From Skeletonema tropicum (lineage: Eukaryota; Bacillariophyta; Thalassiosirophyceae; Thalassiosirales; Thalassiosiraceae), in assembly GCA_037178625.1 (NCBI GenBank), contig CM074141.1, forward strand, positions 2,108,001 through 2,172,000: 64,000 nucleotides of DNA. Reading direction: 5' to 3'. The notes below the pieces were generated by a model. That model ran no database searches, was not told where the DNA came from, and worked only from the letters and a program-made list of their open reading frames with translations. Below are positions 9,652-21,400 of the stretch, in pieces. The stretch's first letter is position 1; every line of letters starts with the position of its first letter. A program made the translations under genes and the position numbers.

Positions 9652-11595
9652 ATGTCAACAGTCAGTAATATTAGCAGCAATGACGAGGCAGCAGTCATCA
9701 AAAAGTCATTAACTCCTCTATCACCCATTGCACGCGCCCGAAAATACATCATCATTGCACGCGCCCTCCTCCTATTCAGCGTCAGCATCGGATACAGTCT
9801 CTTAGCAAGCGCATCATTAACTAAATGGCAGCAATACTATCGTCTCAACACTGACAAATTCGATGTCACGCGAATAGCAGTTGATTGCATTGATCTTACG
9901 TGAGGCATGGAGATTATGTCCTCATTGGCTGAAACCTCGCATCATACGATTTGTTACTGGGCTTCGATCCATATGATTACCGCTCCAATTCGTCAGTTCA
10001 TTGGTTATGCAGTTACACTGCGGCTGATGATAATGAAGTAGCGAAGAAACCATTAGCAGCATCAACAAGTTCCAATTTCTTCCAGCAGCAAGAATCACAA
10101 GAAGACGACATAACCGATCTATCCAATTTCATCACCAAGGTCAAACAAGTTTTACATGTGGCCAAATCCAAAATTGAAGCAGAAGAACATTCCAGTGGAG
10201 AAGCCTACAAAATATCAGGATATGCGGGTGTCGTTATTGGCACATTTGCAATTGTTATGGCAGATTAAGGCGCGGAGGGGTGGTTCGAGAGATGAATTGT
10301 ACCGTGGGTCGGGGGAAAGGGTGGAGATGTTATCGTCATCATCACCGTTACCGAACAATCAGCATGTATTATTGTTGACAGGGGCAGATGAAATGTTCGA
10401 GTTGGCGGATTTGGCGTATAATGAGCATGTCTCTGGTGAGGATTTGAAAGTGGTGTTGAAGGGGATGGGGTATGATTTGATCAAGCACGATGCTACCAAC
10501 CCTGTTCCTGGATATTTGGGTCACTATGTTGCGATTAGAAGTGATGATGATGGCAGCTTATTGGGAGAGGAGAACTCTTCATCATTTGAAAAGAAGAAGA
10601 AGGAAAAGATTGCAGTGATTGGCATCAAGGGGACCAGTACACTCGAAGATCTATTGACCGACATGTGCGCCAATTCAGTTGAGTACACACTGGACCGTCC
10701 ATTTTACCAAGGTGGTTCCAACAAATTACGATGTCATGAGGGGGTATACATCAGTTCTCAGCGTCTCGTAGTAGACTTGCTACCATTGGTGAAGAATCTA
10801 TTGATACCATCGGGATACAAGATTGTCATCGTAGGGCATAGTTTAGGAGCTGGATGTGCTACCATTGTCTCGTTGTTACTTCGGGCGAGTATCCCTTCGT
10901 TACAGACAGATTCGGACAATTTGAAAGTATGGGCATTTGCATCTCCACCAGTTCTAGACTTGACGAGCTCACGTGGTTGTTCCTCATTCGTAACAACGAT
11001 AGTGAATAATTGTGATGTTGTGCCACGTTTCAACATTGGACCATTCGTTGTGACGGTGAGGTTACTCCGTGCAATGCACAAGCGGTTAAAGGAACGTAAT
11101 TTGGGAATGACAGATTTGCTGTTGAAAGATTGGTTGAAGAAGAGTCATAAAGATTTGGAAGAAGAAGAAGATGCTGATGAAATGTTAATGAGTGTGGAAG
11201 AATACGTCTCGGCGATTACCGACGCCATTTCACGTAGTGACGATCACGATCCTGATCATTTGTACGTGCCCGGAAAAGTCTTGGTGTTGTATGATCTATG
11301 GGAGAAGGAGCAACTACTTGAGGACGGTCGCAGAGAAAGCAACAAAGATTATGCCACCATCTTGAAAGAATGGATGCAGCATCTGAAAGAGGAAGATACT
11401 CTACGATCCTCTATTGATGAAGATGATTCAAAGAACGCAACCGTGGCAGAAGAAGCTATTCTTAGTGACGGGACGTGCAAAGCATTGCGACTGATTGAGT
11501 TCGATAGTAGATTGGTTGACGACCATTTGGCTTGTTCGTATCGCTCAAGCATTGCTAACATTCTTTCTTCGATGGGAAATGCCGCAGGAGCATGA
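9652..11595 (+). CDS. Class-3 lipase, sn-1-specific diacylglycerol lipase-like
   Basis: Predicted membrane-anchored lipase acting on diacylglycerol or a related neutral lipid. Start: ATG at 9652 after CCATACC. Exon 1 encodes an N-terminal membrane segment (ALLLFSVSIGYSLLASAS). A 113-nt intron with GTGAGG donor and TTATGCAG acceptor (9900-10012, phase 2) would remove the TGA at 9901. A second hydrophobic stretch, YAGVVIGTFAIVMA, follows. The frame then shifts near 10264; dropping one T of GATTAAGG gives a continuous MADKARRGG. Lipase core: GIKGTSTLEDLLTD oxyanion region, nucleophile elbow GHSLGAG, Asp in NNCDVVPRFN, DPDHLYVPGKVLVLYD, and a probable catalytic His in LVDDHLACSYRSSI near the C-terminus, as in DAG lipases. 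Ends with TGA. The family call is strong; intron and frameshift need RNA evidence. Confidence 0.8.
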
Positions 11596-11787
11596 TTGTA
11601 TTCGTTTGTCAGTCTTCATTATATTTGTACTTCCAATTGAGTTACAATAGTGTTATCTGTCTGTCAGGCCTCCTCAACAGCTAGCTTGTTTGCCTCAATG
11701 CCTCTATAAGTAGGGAAGAACCTACGAGAGAAAACACCACATACAGAGAGCAATGCCAAGTGAGTTGAGCTCGTGCTGGGGTGTGAA

Positions 11788-11795
11788 CTCGGACA
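11788..11795 (+). repeat. 8-bp target-site duplication, left copy (CTCGGACA)
   Basis: CTCGGACA immediately precedes the terminal repeat starting CAAGGGTAAAT; the identical octamer follows the other end at 12647-12654. Confidence 0.85.
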
Positions 11796-12646
11796 CAAGG
11801 GTAAATAAGCAGGGTTGGCGTCGAATGTGAAATTTCAAAATCAATTTACCATCTCGTCCGTATTGGTATTCGAATTTAGCGATCATTCACAAGTTCCGAT
11901 GTCAAAACATACTGTCTTTCTTTGTCTCGTCGTTACGACCTCTTTGGCCCTATGGTTGAGTCTCGTCTCCCCATCATTGAGTTTCGGACATCACTCACTG
12001 AGTCTCGGTTTCTTCTGATCTCCCGTCATTTACAATACCAGTGATACGTATATAGTTTACCGTAGCACAAAAATAACCTAACGCCCCACCTACCTTGAGA
12101 GCTCGATGCGAGCTCGAACGGACCACTAACTCTCCGGAACGGCAACAATGGTTGACGTTGCCGCCGCTGAAATAGACCAAGTTAATAGCCGTAATATCGG
12201 CCGATCGGTGGCTGATCGTTACTATGGATTATTATGTTTATGTTGTCGTGCTTGGATCCACTGGAAACGCTCCTTGGGACGTTCAATAAGCACTGTTCAA
12301 TGGGCGGCGCTCGCCGGACGTCACCGTCTAATATTGCCTCCATGCTGCCTTCTCTCAGGGGATTTGGCAGCGGCGAGGGCTTCGACACCAACATAGTAAT
12401 TCATAGTAACCGTCAGCCACCGATCGTACCATATTACGGCTATTAACTTGGTCTAATTCAACGGCGGCAACGGTGATCATGGTTGCCGTGCCTTGAGCGG
12501 CGTGGTTGGTGCTGCAATCATCTTGTTAGGACCGGTACTGACTTTCGCATTCCAGTTTGCCGACGAGACGGTAAGGTACTCAGCATTTTTTATTTGGTAA
12601 AATTTTGTCGGGAACCGTCGTCGCCAACCCTGCTGATTTACCCTTG
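11796..12646 (+). mobile_element. Non-autonomous hAT-like fold-back element, copy 1
   Basis: 851-bp element with terminal inverted repeats: left end CAAGGGTAAATAAGCAGGG, right end the reverse complement of CAAGGGTAAATCAGCAGGG, continuing into GTTGGCG. It is flanked by an 8-bp direct duplication, the length typical of hAT transposases, and encodes no transposase. An inner inverted repeat (about 12130-12215 against 12400-12500, centred on GTTAATAGCC) makes much of it fold back. The ends are the same as those of the 503-bp element at 22106-22608 in the opposite orientation. hAT assignment rests on TSD length and TIR alone. Confidence 0.8.
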
Positions 12647-12654
12647 CTCGGACA
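12647..12654 (+). repeat. 8-bp target-site duplication, right copy (CTCGGACA)
   Basis: Exact copy of 11788-11795, directly after CCCTTG. Confidence 0.85.
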
Positions 12655-12655
12655 G

Positions 12656-12740
12656 GTGTGTGAAGCACAAAACGGTCCTTTATTTACCTCAACTGAACTG
12701 CATATCTTTAAACTCAACGTAGTGCCCAATGATGTAAGTA
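12656..12740 (+). repeat. Dispersed repeat shared with 50185-50272
   Basis: Contains ACGGTCCTTTATTT, CCTCAACT, CATATCTT and TAGTGCCCAA/TGATGTA in the same order as at 50185-50272, with small indels. Nature unknown. Confidence 0.7.
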
Positions 12741-12989
12741 CTTCTACTTCAGTACTAACTAGTCCGCGCGCCATTCGTCGCATGCGACGCTGCGTCCACC
12801 AGAACTTCAACACATCCATCAACCACCTCCTCACTCATCTATCAACGCTGGTGCAATCTCCCTGCTTGCATGACACGCCTAACAACAGCATCTGCTAAGC
12901 ATATGATGGTTCCCGTGGGTTCCCGTGATATGATGTTGTCACCGCAGAGAAGTGCAGCAACCCATGCCACAACTCTTTACGAAGCCGTA

Positions 12990-13017
12990 TGCCGATCGGT
13001 TCTGCATCTGGCTTCTC
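12990..13017 (+). promoter_or_regulatory. 28-bp sequence shared with the region upstream of XDH
   Basis: Identical over 28 bp to 52268-52295 (it begins TGCCGATCGGTTCTG and ends GGCTTCTC). Here it lies 369 bp before the SGNH hydrolase ATG, there about 220-270 bp before the XDH start, in the same orientation. A shared promoter element and a dispersed repeat are both possible. Confidence 0.45.
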
Positions 13018-13385
13018 TTTGGATACTTTTTGTGCTCTCGCCCACGCGGCCCATGTCCTTTCATCAGCCACAAAATCATGACATAAAGCAAGTAGCAAGC
13101 AAGCACACAAGTTGTTGCGTCAAGCTACAGGCGCTGACATAGAAGACATCCTATTTCTCATTCTCAGATTGCAGCGTTGAGATTCTGAATTGTGCTCTGA
13201 CTTTTTCGCTTCCAGAGGGTATCAATTACAGGTTCAAAAGCGTCTAATTCTTCGAATTGCTAGACAAGTAGGACTCAAGTAAATCATCATCGTATCATCA
13301 TCTGGTCGACAAGCAAACTTTGCGTCGGTCTCCTACAATACCTCGGTCTGTATTGTCTTGCATCACCCATCACTCGCTCACTTCG

Positions 13386-14444
13386 ATGCTGGCCTCTTCT
13401 CCACGCTGCTTATCACTTAGCGCTATTCTACGCCTTCTTGCCATTCTTTTGGGCGGCAGCACTGTCGACGCATTTCTACCACCGAAATCTGCAAACAGCC
13501 GCGTCATGAAATCTTCTTCGCTCCATACGCAAGACGATAACAATGCAGGGAGAGAATCTCCAACCAAGCCCAACGATCATCAAAATGGCATCAACGTTGC
13601 TTTCTTAGGCAATTCCATTCTTTACTTCAACGACACTCCTCGCTTTCTCGCCAATCTCAGCAGTAACAAAATTCGACATCAAAACTCCTGCCTGCGCGGA
13701 GGGACCACCCTAACAGAATTATTCACACTTGGAAATGGCATGAAACGGCACGGATTTGCAACAGATAATGCCTTGATGGGAAATGGTGAGTATGATGTCG
13801 GCTCACCAACTGTTCAGGAATTGCTTCAGAGCAACGACAAGTGGGATGTAGTAGTAATGAATGAACATACTCAAGGTCCAGCTCGACAATCGAAACGCGA
13901 AGAATTTCAATCCACTTTATTGCAACAATATGCACCACTCATTTCTACCAACAATCCCAAAGCCATGGTGGTATTTGTAGAAACTGCCGCCTACCGCCTA
14001 CAAGGGATCAACAACTCACAAGATTTGGGTACCACGGAACAATTTCAACAAAGTATTCGTGAGGGGATTCAATCCTACATTTAAGTATTGCACGATAACA
14101 CCTCCATTTCAGCACGAATGGCACCAGTTGGTACCGCATTCCTACATGTTCACAATGACAATCAGGAGTTGTGGGAGAAATTATTTGATCCATGGGATAA
14201 TTTTCATCCAAGTCCAACAGGGACATTTCTACAGGGGTGTGTCTTGCACTGCACAATGTTTGGGGCTTCTCCACCAAGTTGTCCTGGAACAAAGGAAGAG
14301 ATTGCTGCGCTCTGGAAGGATGCAAGAATGATGCATCCAAAGAAGAAGGGTTGTGATGGGGTGTCCTTACCGAATGAAAGTGAGGTGGAGTATTTGTGGA
14401 AGGTTGCTTGGGATGTTTGTCAGTTGGAGAAGAGTAAATTATAA
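13386..14444 (+). CDS. SGNH/GDSL-type hydrolase with one in-frame TAA
   Basis: Predicted esterase or carbohydrate deacetylase-like enzyme of the SGNH fold. I place the start at the ATG at 13386: it opens a signal peptide (SLSAILRLLAILLGG) ending STVDA/FLPP, a cleavage site with Phe at +1 as in diatom plastid presequences, so secretion or plastid import is likely (inference). Block I is VAFLGNSILYFND with the Ser nucleophile; then SCLRGGTTL, WDVVVMNEHTQGP, and the Asp-x-x-His block WDNFHPSPTG. A TAA at 14082-14084 interrupts the frame just before ISARMAPVGTAF; the downstream part continues in the same phase to TAA at 14444. A 54-nt GT-AG interval (14059-14112) spans the stop and would keep phase, but is very short and would delete residues that look conserved. 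Confidence 0.7.
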
Positions 14445-14675
14445 TTGACACACATACTAATGGATACTACTGAGTCTGACTACGCATTTGGCCACCAAAC
14501 TTTCGTTTGTTAGCTTACCGTCAAGGGCAAGAAAGCCCCACCTAAAAGCAGTCCTACACCGCAAAAGAATCTTCGTGAATAATAAGTACTTCTGATGAAT
14601 CATCTTTGTCAGCGGATTCAGACGAGAGGAATACACATCGAGATACAAAACGGAAGTCATCATCAGCAGGAAGTG
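14445..14675. other. Short intergenic stretch
   Basis: Lies between the SGNH hydrolase stop and the zinc-finger relic. I see no feature. Confidence 0.4.
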
Positions 14676-15382
14676 CTTCCTCTCAAGACAGCTACAAGAA
14701 AGAAGAGGAAGAAGAGTTTATGCTCCGTTGAAAGATGCACAAATGGAGTCATTAAAGGAGGAGTGTGCATTAGGCATGGAGCAAAGGCGAAACGATGCAG
14801 CAAAGAAGGATGTGGATGTACGCGCCAAGCTCAAGGTGAAAGAGTATGCGTTACGCATGGTGCACAGAAGGATGTGCAAATAACATGGTCAAGGGGGGAG
14901 TTCGTATAAAGCACGATGCAAAGGTCAAACTGTGCAGCACGGAAGAATGTCCCAATAAAGCGGTCGGAGGTGGTCTGTGCACAAGGCATGGTCAGAAGGT
15001 CATTTTGGAACAGTGCAGTATTGAAGCATGTATCAATCAAGGCGAGCAAGGTGGATTGTGCAGAAAACATTCCAAAAGTATGAAAGCAGTCATGAAGGAT
15101 TTACAAAAAATGGTGCTGTCAAAGGAGGTGTTTGCCAGAGGCATGGAGCAAAGAGGAAGTTATGCGGTAGAGAAGGATTACAAAGCTCTAGCTCTCAGAG
15201 GAGTTTGTGGAGGCACGGAGCAAAGCACCTTCGCGCCAGCTAGCGCACATCATGCAGCAATAGCAGTGAAAGATAATCTCGCAGCGCTCAGAAAGGAGGA
15301 GAGCGCGGATCGCAAACGCGCAGATGTTGAGCGCATCGAGCATGAAGGAAAGAATGCTGACATATGTAACATGCATTGTTGA
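14676..15382 (+). pseudogene. Decayed C/H zinc-finger repeat gene (WRKY19-type units)
   Basis: Begins with basic TRKKRKKSLCSVERCTNG and reads units of the form C-x4-C-x7-GGxC-x2-HGAK, the same unit as the 24.4-26.8 kb gene. Frames change at about 14870 and again near 15090-15200, and later units lose Cys or His (GGVRIKHDAKV, then MKAVMKDLQKM), so it cannot make a regular array. It sits tail-to-tail with the receptor-like gene at 15438-22010, and a further eroded copy sits in the same place beside the second receptor gene (57990-58330), so it was part of the duplicated block. Confidence 0.6.
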
Positions 15383-15437
15383 AGTGAAGAAAGAGTAATT
15401 TTTGTAAAGAACACGTTACATAAATAGTCAAAGTTTA

Positions 15438-18400
15438 CTAAATGGTGATTTTCGATGACGAGGTTGCTGATTTGCTCTCTTCTACGTCCTCCTCATCCTC
15501 CGCCAGACACGACAATGTGATCTGATGGGCCTGTCCCATTTGTTCTGCGTCTACATTAACCTCAGATCCAATGCTTTCAATGTCAGATGAAGCAATTCCT
15601 GAAGCTGCATGTGCCTCTTGTATCTCTTTTACGTCCTCCTCATCCTCTGCTAGCGACGGTAATGTGATCTGATGGGGCTGTCCCATCTGTTCTACATCTA
15701 CATAAACCTCACATTCAGTGCTTTCAATGTCATGTGTATTTGTTGCTGCAGCTGCCTGTGACACTTGTATCTTCTCCACTGTCTCGCGTAGCATTCGAAG
15801 GTCCTTCCGTTGATTATCAATCTCTTCCTGTTGAGAAGCAATCTGCGCCCTTTGTCGTTCAAGTTCCTCTTTCATTTCGGATACTTCCTCCGATTCAGCT
15901 GTATGTTTTGTCAATTTATCATTGAGTGCGTGGAATGCAGCGAAGATGTTCTCGTCTATTTCCATCACAAATAATACAATAACTGAGTTGACAATGATCT
16001 CCGTATTGCTTGTAGCGATTGCACTGTTGTACACGGTGCTGACCTGAGAGAGATGAGACGAACAAACATGTTATGAATCTGGTGCATGACGATGAGGGTT
16101 AAATCATAGACATCATTGCAATCGCAACAACTTACATACAAGGCGAATAGTGTAATTGAACACAAGCTCGTCCCACCAACAAAGTATCGAATCCTAGAGC
16201 CAAGTGTGTTTAACTTTGGATGAGTGATAAATCAACTTGCTTCCGTTTATCATGTCTTTTGCAAGAAAAGCAATCATTAGCAAAGAGAATATAAACCAGC
16301 CAGCTTTAGTCAAATCGGCTTTGTCATCACACGCATCGGAGTCGCGAGGACATTTCCAGGTGAATTCGATGGCGATATTGTCATCTTGCAAGTTGGCTTC
16401 CGACACCAAGACAAATAAAACAAGAATACCAAACTGTATGCCAAGTGTGATGAAAGCTGCCAGCAAACCAAAACGCTTTTCTGTAACGATGTAAGAATAT
16501 ACTGAATCATTGCCAATTCTACTCGAAGCATATGTCTCGTCTTCTTCAGGCCTACTCTCCTCCTTGGACGTCGGTAAAATACTGAAGCGGTATAAGCAGA
16601 GGCTGACTACGCAGCATAATACAATGAAGATACAAAAGAGCACTGCAGCAAATGTGCCATAGTTCAGACCCATCTTTGCAACTCGTGTTTCTTCTTGGGG
16701 ATAGCAGTCGCCATTTGCATTACCTATCGCGTGATGACAATGAAGTTGGTGTGAGAAATTGGGGAAGATGACGCAAATTGATCTGCGCAGCATGAGAATT
16801 AGAACATGGAACTCACAACACATTGTACAATTTTTGCACACAAGGGCCTCGTCAAAAGCAGACGGCACGCCGCAGTCTGCTACAAATGTGGAATTTCCGT
16901 ATTTAGTCTCGTCCAGTTTCGTTATATTCGGCATTTCAGTTATCCTGTTGCTTTGAAGTTGAAGGAGTTGAAGATGCTTCAATTCTACCAAGCTTTTGGG
17001 TGCCGTTCCTGTGAAAGCATTGTAACTGAGGCGCAGATAGGTGAGGTTGGAAAGCAGTCCAATCTCGGTTGGAATGGATCCCTATGAGTATGATTCGAGT
17101 TGCGTACGAGAAGAGCGGTGCTGTTTGATGAGAGTTTGAGCAACGAAGGAAGTAAAGGTCAATGATGTCAGATAATAGAAATCACCTTGATGTCGTTATC
17201 ACTCAAGTCCAACTTTTCAATGGAAGTTAGATTTCCAATGCTATTACTCAACCTCCCCGACAAGCCATTGTTGGCAAGTTCCAACTGTGTTATGTGATTT
17301 GTTTCACTATCGCACGTGACTCCATGCCAGTTGCAATAGCTTTCATACTCATCCAGCCAATTTGTACTGTCCGTCCATTCTACACCCTTGGCCGAATCGT
17401 AAAAGTTAATCAAAGCATTCCGTTCGACTGGACACAAGTCTGTGTCATTTGCTAGATCGAACTCTTCCACACCGCTACGCAGTGTGCAAAGACTCAGGGG
17501 AGCAGTCTTGGAGGAATTGAAAAATTCATTCCCTCGCAAGAGAACAGAAGCGCCCTGCAGCTGACCGAGCTGGGAAGGAATGTTTCCAGTGAACACATTA
17601 TTTGAGACATCAATATATTTCAAGGAACCTGCGAATTCACAATAAAACAGCAACTATTAGATCATTATTGTGACTACAGATATTCTGCTATGGCGACAAT
17701 ATAAATGAATATGGCGATGAAATAAATGCAGAAGAATGGACGTAATACGATAAATTTGCATGAAGCCAAACGTGAGACATACACGTCACTTACCTACAAG
17801 TAACCCAAGCTCAGGGGGAATTGAGCCTTTCAACTTGTTGTTGGCCACATCAAACACTTCTAACACTGCCAAGTTGCCAACGAGAGATGGAATAGAACCC
17901 GTAAGCCTATTATCAGCTAGGATCAATTTTTGAAGCGACAAACATCTCCATATGTTTTCTGGAATTTGTCCTGTGAAGTTGAAGCCATTCTTTTGTTTGG
18001 ATAAGTCAAGTTCTTCGAGAGTTGTAAACGATTCGGTAAAACCAAGGAGACTCCCAGAGAGAGCATTGGATGACATATCGAATCGACGTAACTTTGGGAG
18101 ACTATTCAACGACTCTGGAAGATTTCCGTGTATTTGACTGTTTGATGCGATGAATTGCTCGATGTTGGATGGGATATTGTCTAGCACGTCAGCGGCATTA
18201 ATTGTAATGTTGTTGTTGCTCACGTCACAAAACCGTAGCGTTTGGAAGGATCCCTTGTAGTTTTTGAATCGACGCATAGATGTAAATTTGTTGTTGCTGA
18301 AGTCGGCGTGCGTTAGCAATGGAGCGACAAGTGCGTCCACCACTCCGCTCAATTGATTAGAAGAGACATCGAAGTGGCGAAGTGAAAAAAGGTTGTAGAG

Positions 18401-21400
18401 TGGGGCATGCTCGATCGTCCCAGTGAGCTTGTTGTCCGCCAAGTTGAGAGTCTTGAGTTTGAAAAGATTTGCCAAACCGTACTTGGTGACGAACCAATGG
18501 CTGTATAGCCAATCGCTTTCAAGGAAGTGTCTCTCGTCGAATTCGTTGAGTGTGTATACTGGAAACTGGCCAGAAAGATTGTTGTCCCTCAAATCAATAC
18601 CCGTCACATACCCGTCGCCATCGCAAGTGATTCCGTGCCACTGGCAATGATCTACCGCCTCATTCATCCAGCCCTCGTTGTTGTTCCATTTCTCACCGTT
18701 TGTTCCATTGTATATCGCCTCCAGGCTATGCTTCTCATACGAATGACGAAACACATTAGATTCCCCCTCCCCCGCCGCCTCAAACCTCATCGACGCTATG
18801 ATATCGTCTTCAAATTGACCACAACGATTCTCAAACTCTTCACTAATCAGTGCCTTTGACTTCAATGCATGCCCAAATTCATTCTGAGCGTAGTTGAAGA
18901 AATCGCAATAACATATCGGACTGTTAAGATACGAGAAACCTTTTTCATACTCTCCGACTCCGTGCCTGTAATCCCCACAGCAATATTCAGCCGCATAATC
19001 ACAAGCATGTCCCGCTCCTGCATCTTCGCAAAGACGTGACCAAAAGTTGCACTTGCACTCGTCATACAACCCAACGGTTGAATTGTATTCATATCCCAAA
19101 TTAGTGACGATTCTTACATCATCGTCTGCATCCTCACAGCAAAATGATTCTGCTCTTCTACACTCGTATGTTAATTCTCCACTTGGAGCTTGACACTTTG
19201 ACCTGTAATCCTCACACTGAAGACGGTTACAAATGGTTGGAAAGTGGATGAAAATCCTATCAAATTCTTCCAAAAGAGATAATACAAACTCACCGATGGA
19301 TTCTTACAATAGCAGCAATTCTCAGTTGCTGGGCCCATATCTCCTGCGCTCTCGTCTGGGTCTAACCAGCTAGGGGCAGAGCATCCAGGATCAAACTTCA
19401 TTTCATAATAATCACATCTATAACCCCTTTTATCCTCCCAACCTGGAGTATCAATGCATGTTGTAGAAGTAGAAGATGAGGGAGTTTTCGTTGGCGACTA
19501 CAAATGTTCCGCACGTGGAAGTCGAAAAAAGTGAGTTTTCGTCGCAAAATTATTAATAATAGGACTCTTGATTACTTACAGGATTCTTGCAGTGACAGCA
19601 ATGATCATTTGCTGCCCCATATATGGTTGAATCATCATCTTCATCATTATACCAATAATAATATGCATTATCTTCTTCATCTACTACTTCAAACAAATCA
19701 CCATATTTTGGACACCCTGGATCATCCATGGCTTCGTACCACGAACAATCATAGCCATTATCATCGTACCAACCTTTCGTGTCAGTGCAGGATGACGAAG
19801 TGGGTGTTGAGGTAGGTGACAATGAAGGGGATAACGAAATTGTCGGCGGAGTGGAGATTGAAGGGGGTGCTGATGGCTGCCACATAGAAGGAGGTAGGTG
19901 CAATGAAAAATGAAAAACAGAATACAGATATATGGGTTATCAGTATCAATAATCAAGTGGAGAGAGATAAATAAATAGAGACTTTGAACAAGTGATCCTT
20001 CCACTTACCGTGACCAAAGGAACTACTTTTCGCATGCAATAGCAACAATTATCTTTTGCCAAACCCATTACTTTTTCACCAAACAATTCGCCGTACTTGG
20101 GACAACCAGGACTGTCATTTTCTTCATACCAAGCACAGCCATGAACACCATCGTTCCAATTAGGAGTGTCAACACAAGGCTGGAAGTGAAGTAGAAGAAG
20201 TTCAACAAGAGAGAATTGAATTTGAACGAACGTTGGTGTTGGGTTATTAATAATGTGGACATGTTTTTGAACTTGTCTGTGAGACTTACCTCTTTTCCAC
20301 AAACACAGCAATTATCAGTTGCTGGTCCCATATCTCCTGCATAGTAAGCATGACACCTCCAATCATATTCTTCATAATAATCACATCCATCACCAAACCA
20401 ATCCTCCCAGTTGGGAGTGTCAATACAAGTCTGTGTCGGATTAGCTGAAATCGTAGGAGAGCTTGAGATTGATGGAAACTGTGTCGGATTAGCTGAGATT
20501 GAGGGAGGGTTCGATGGAGAGATCGATGGAGAACTCGAAGGACTAGCTGACTTTGTTGGGGGATGTTGTTGGCTTGGGGGAGATGGTAGGAGGAAGAGTA
20601 CTACTGCCACCCCCACAAAAGCAGCATGCTTCAGTTACTGACCCCATATCTCCTGCCATCCAATCGCAAGAACAAAGATATTTACTTTCTTCATACCAAT
20701 CACATCCTTTACCAGCCCAATCCTTCCAATTGGGAGTATCAAAGCATGTTTGTGTTGGATTAGCTGAAATTGTGGGAGGATTCGATGGAGATATCGATGG
20801 AGAACTCGAAGGAATAGCTGACTTTGTTGGGGAGATTGATGGTTTGGGGGAGATGGTAGGAGGGAGAGTACTACTGCCACCTCCGCAAATGCAGCAATTA
20901 TCAGTTGCTGGTCCCATATCCCCTGCCCAGTCGTCAGCCATAGAACAAGCATCACCTTCTTCATCTTCATAATCAAAATCATCAATATAATCATCAATAT
21001 AATCATCATCTCTTTCTGCAGATTGATCATAATAATCACATCCATCACCATATCTATCCTTCCAATTGGGCGTGTCAAAGCATGTCTGCGTTGGACTAGC
21101 TGAAATCGTGGGAGAGCTTGATGCAGTGGGAGAACTCGAAGGAGCAGTTGACTTTGTTGGAGAGTTTGTGATTGTTGGGGAGTTGGTGGGAGGAACAGTA
21201 CTGCTGCCACCCCCACAAAAGCAGCATGATTCAGTTGCTGGTCCCATATCTCCTGTATTGGTGTGAGCGAAATCACAATCGTTATATTCTTCATAATGAT
21301 CACATCCATAACCCCAAAAATCCTTCCAATTGGGAGTGTCCAAACATGCCGATGCCCTTAATTTGTCGGGTTTCATACGCCGGCACAAAGATGGGTGGCG

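Larger units (their letters stand above)
11596..13385. other. Intergenic region carrying an hAT-like element
   Basis: No host gene. Holds the mobile element at 11796-12646, an 80-bp repeat also present at about 50185 (12656-12740), and a 28-bp motif (12990-13017) shared exactly with the region upstream of xanthine dehydrogenase. Open frames between 11815 and 12898 are products of the palindromic element. Confidence 0.6.

Noticed and set aside
12148..12446. Pair of mirror-image frames ending PYYGY / RYYGY
   Set aside because: They arise from the inner inverted repeat of the hAT-like element.
18527..18859. Plus-strand 110-residue frame inside the receptor gene
   Set aside because: Antisense to well-conserved LRR coding sequence, not preserved as a protein in copy 2.
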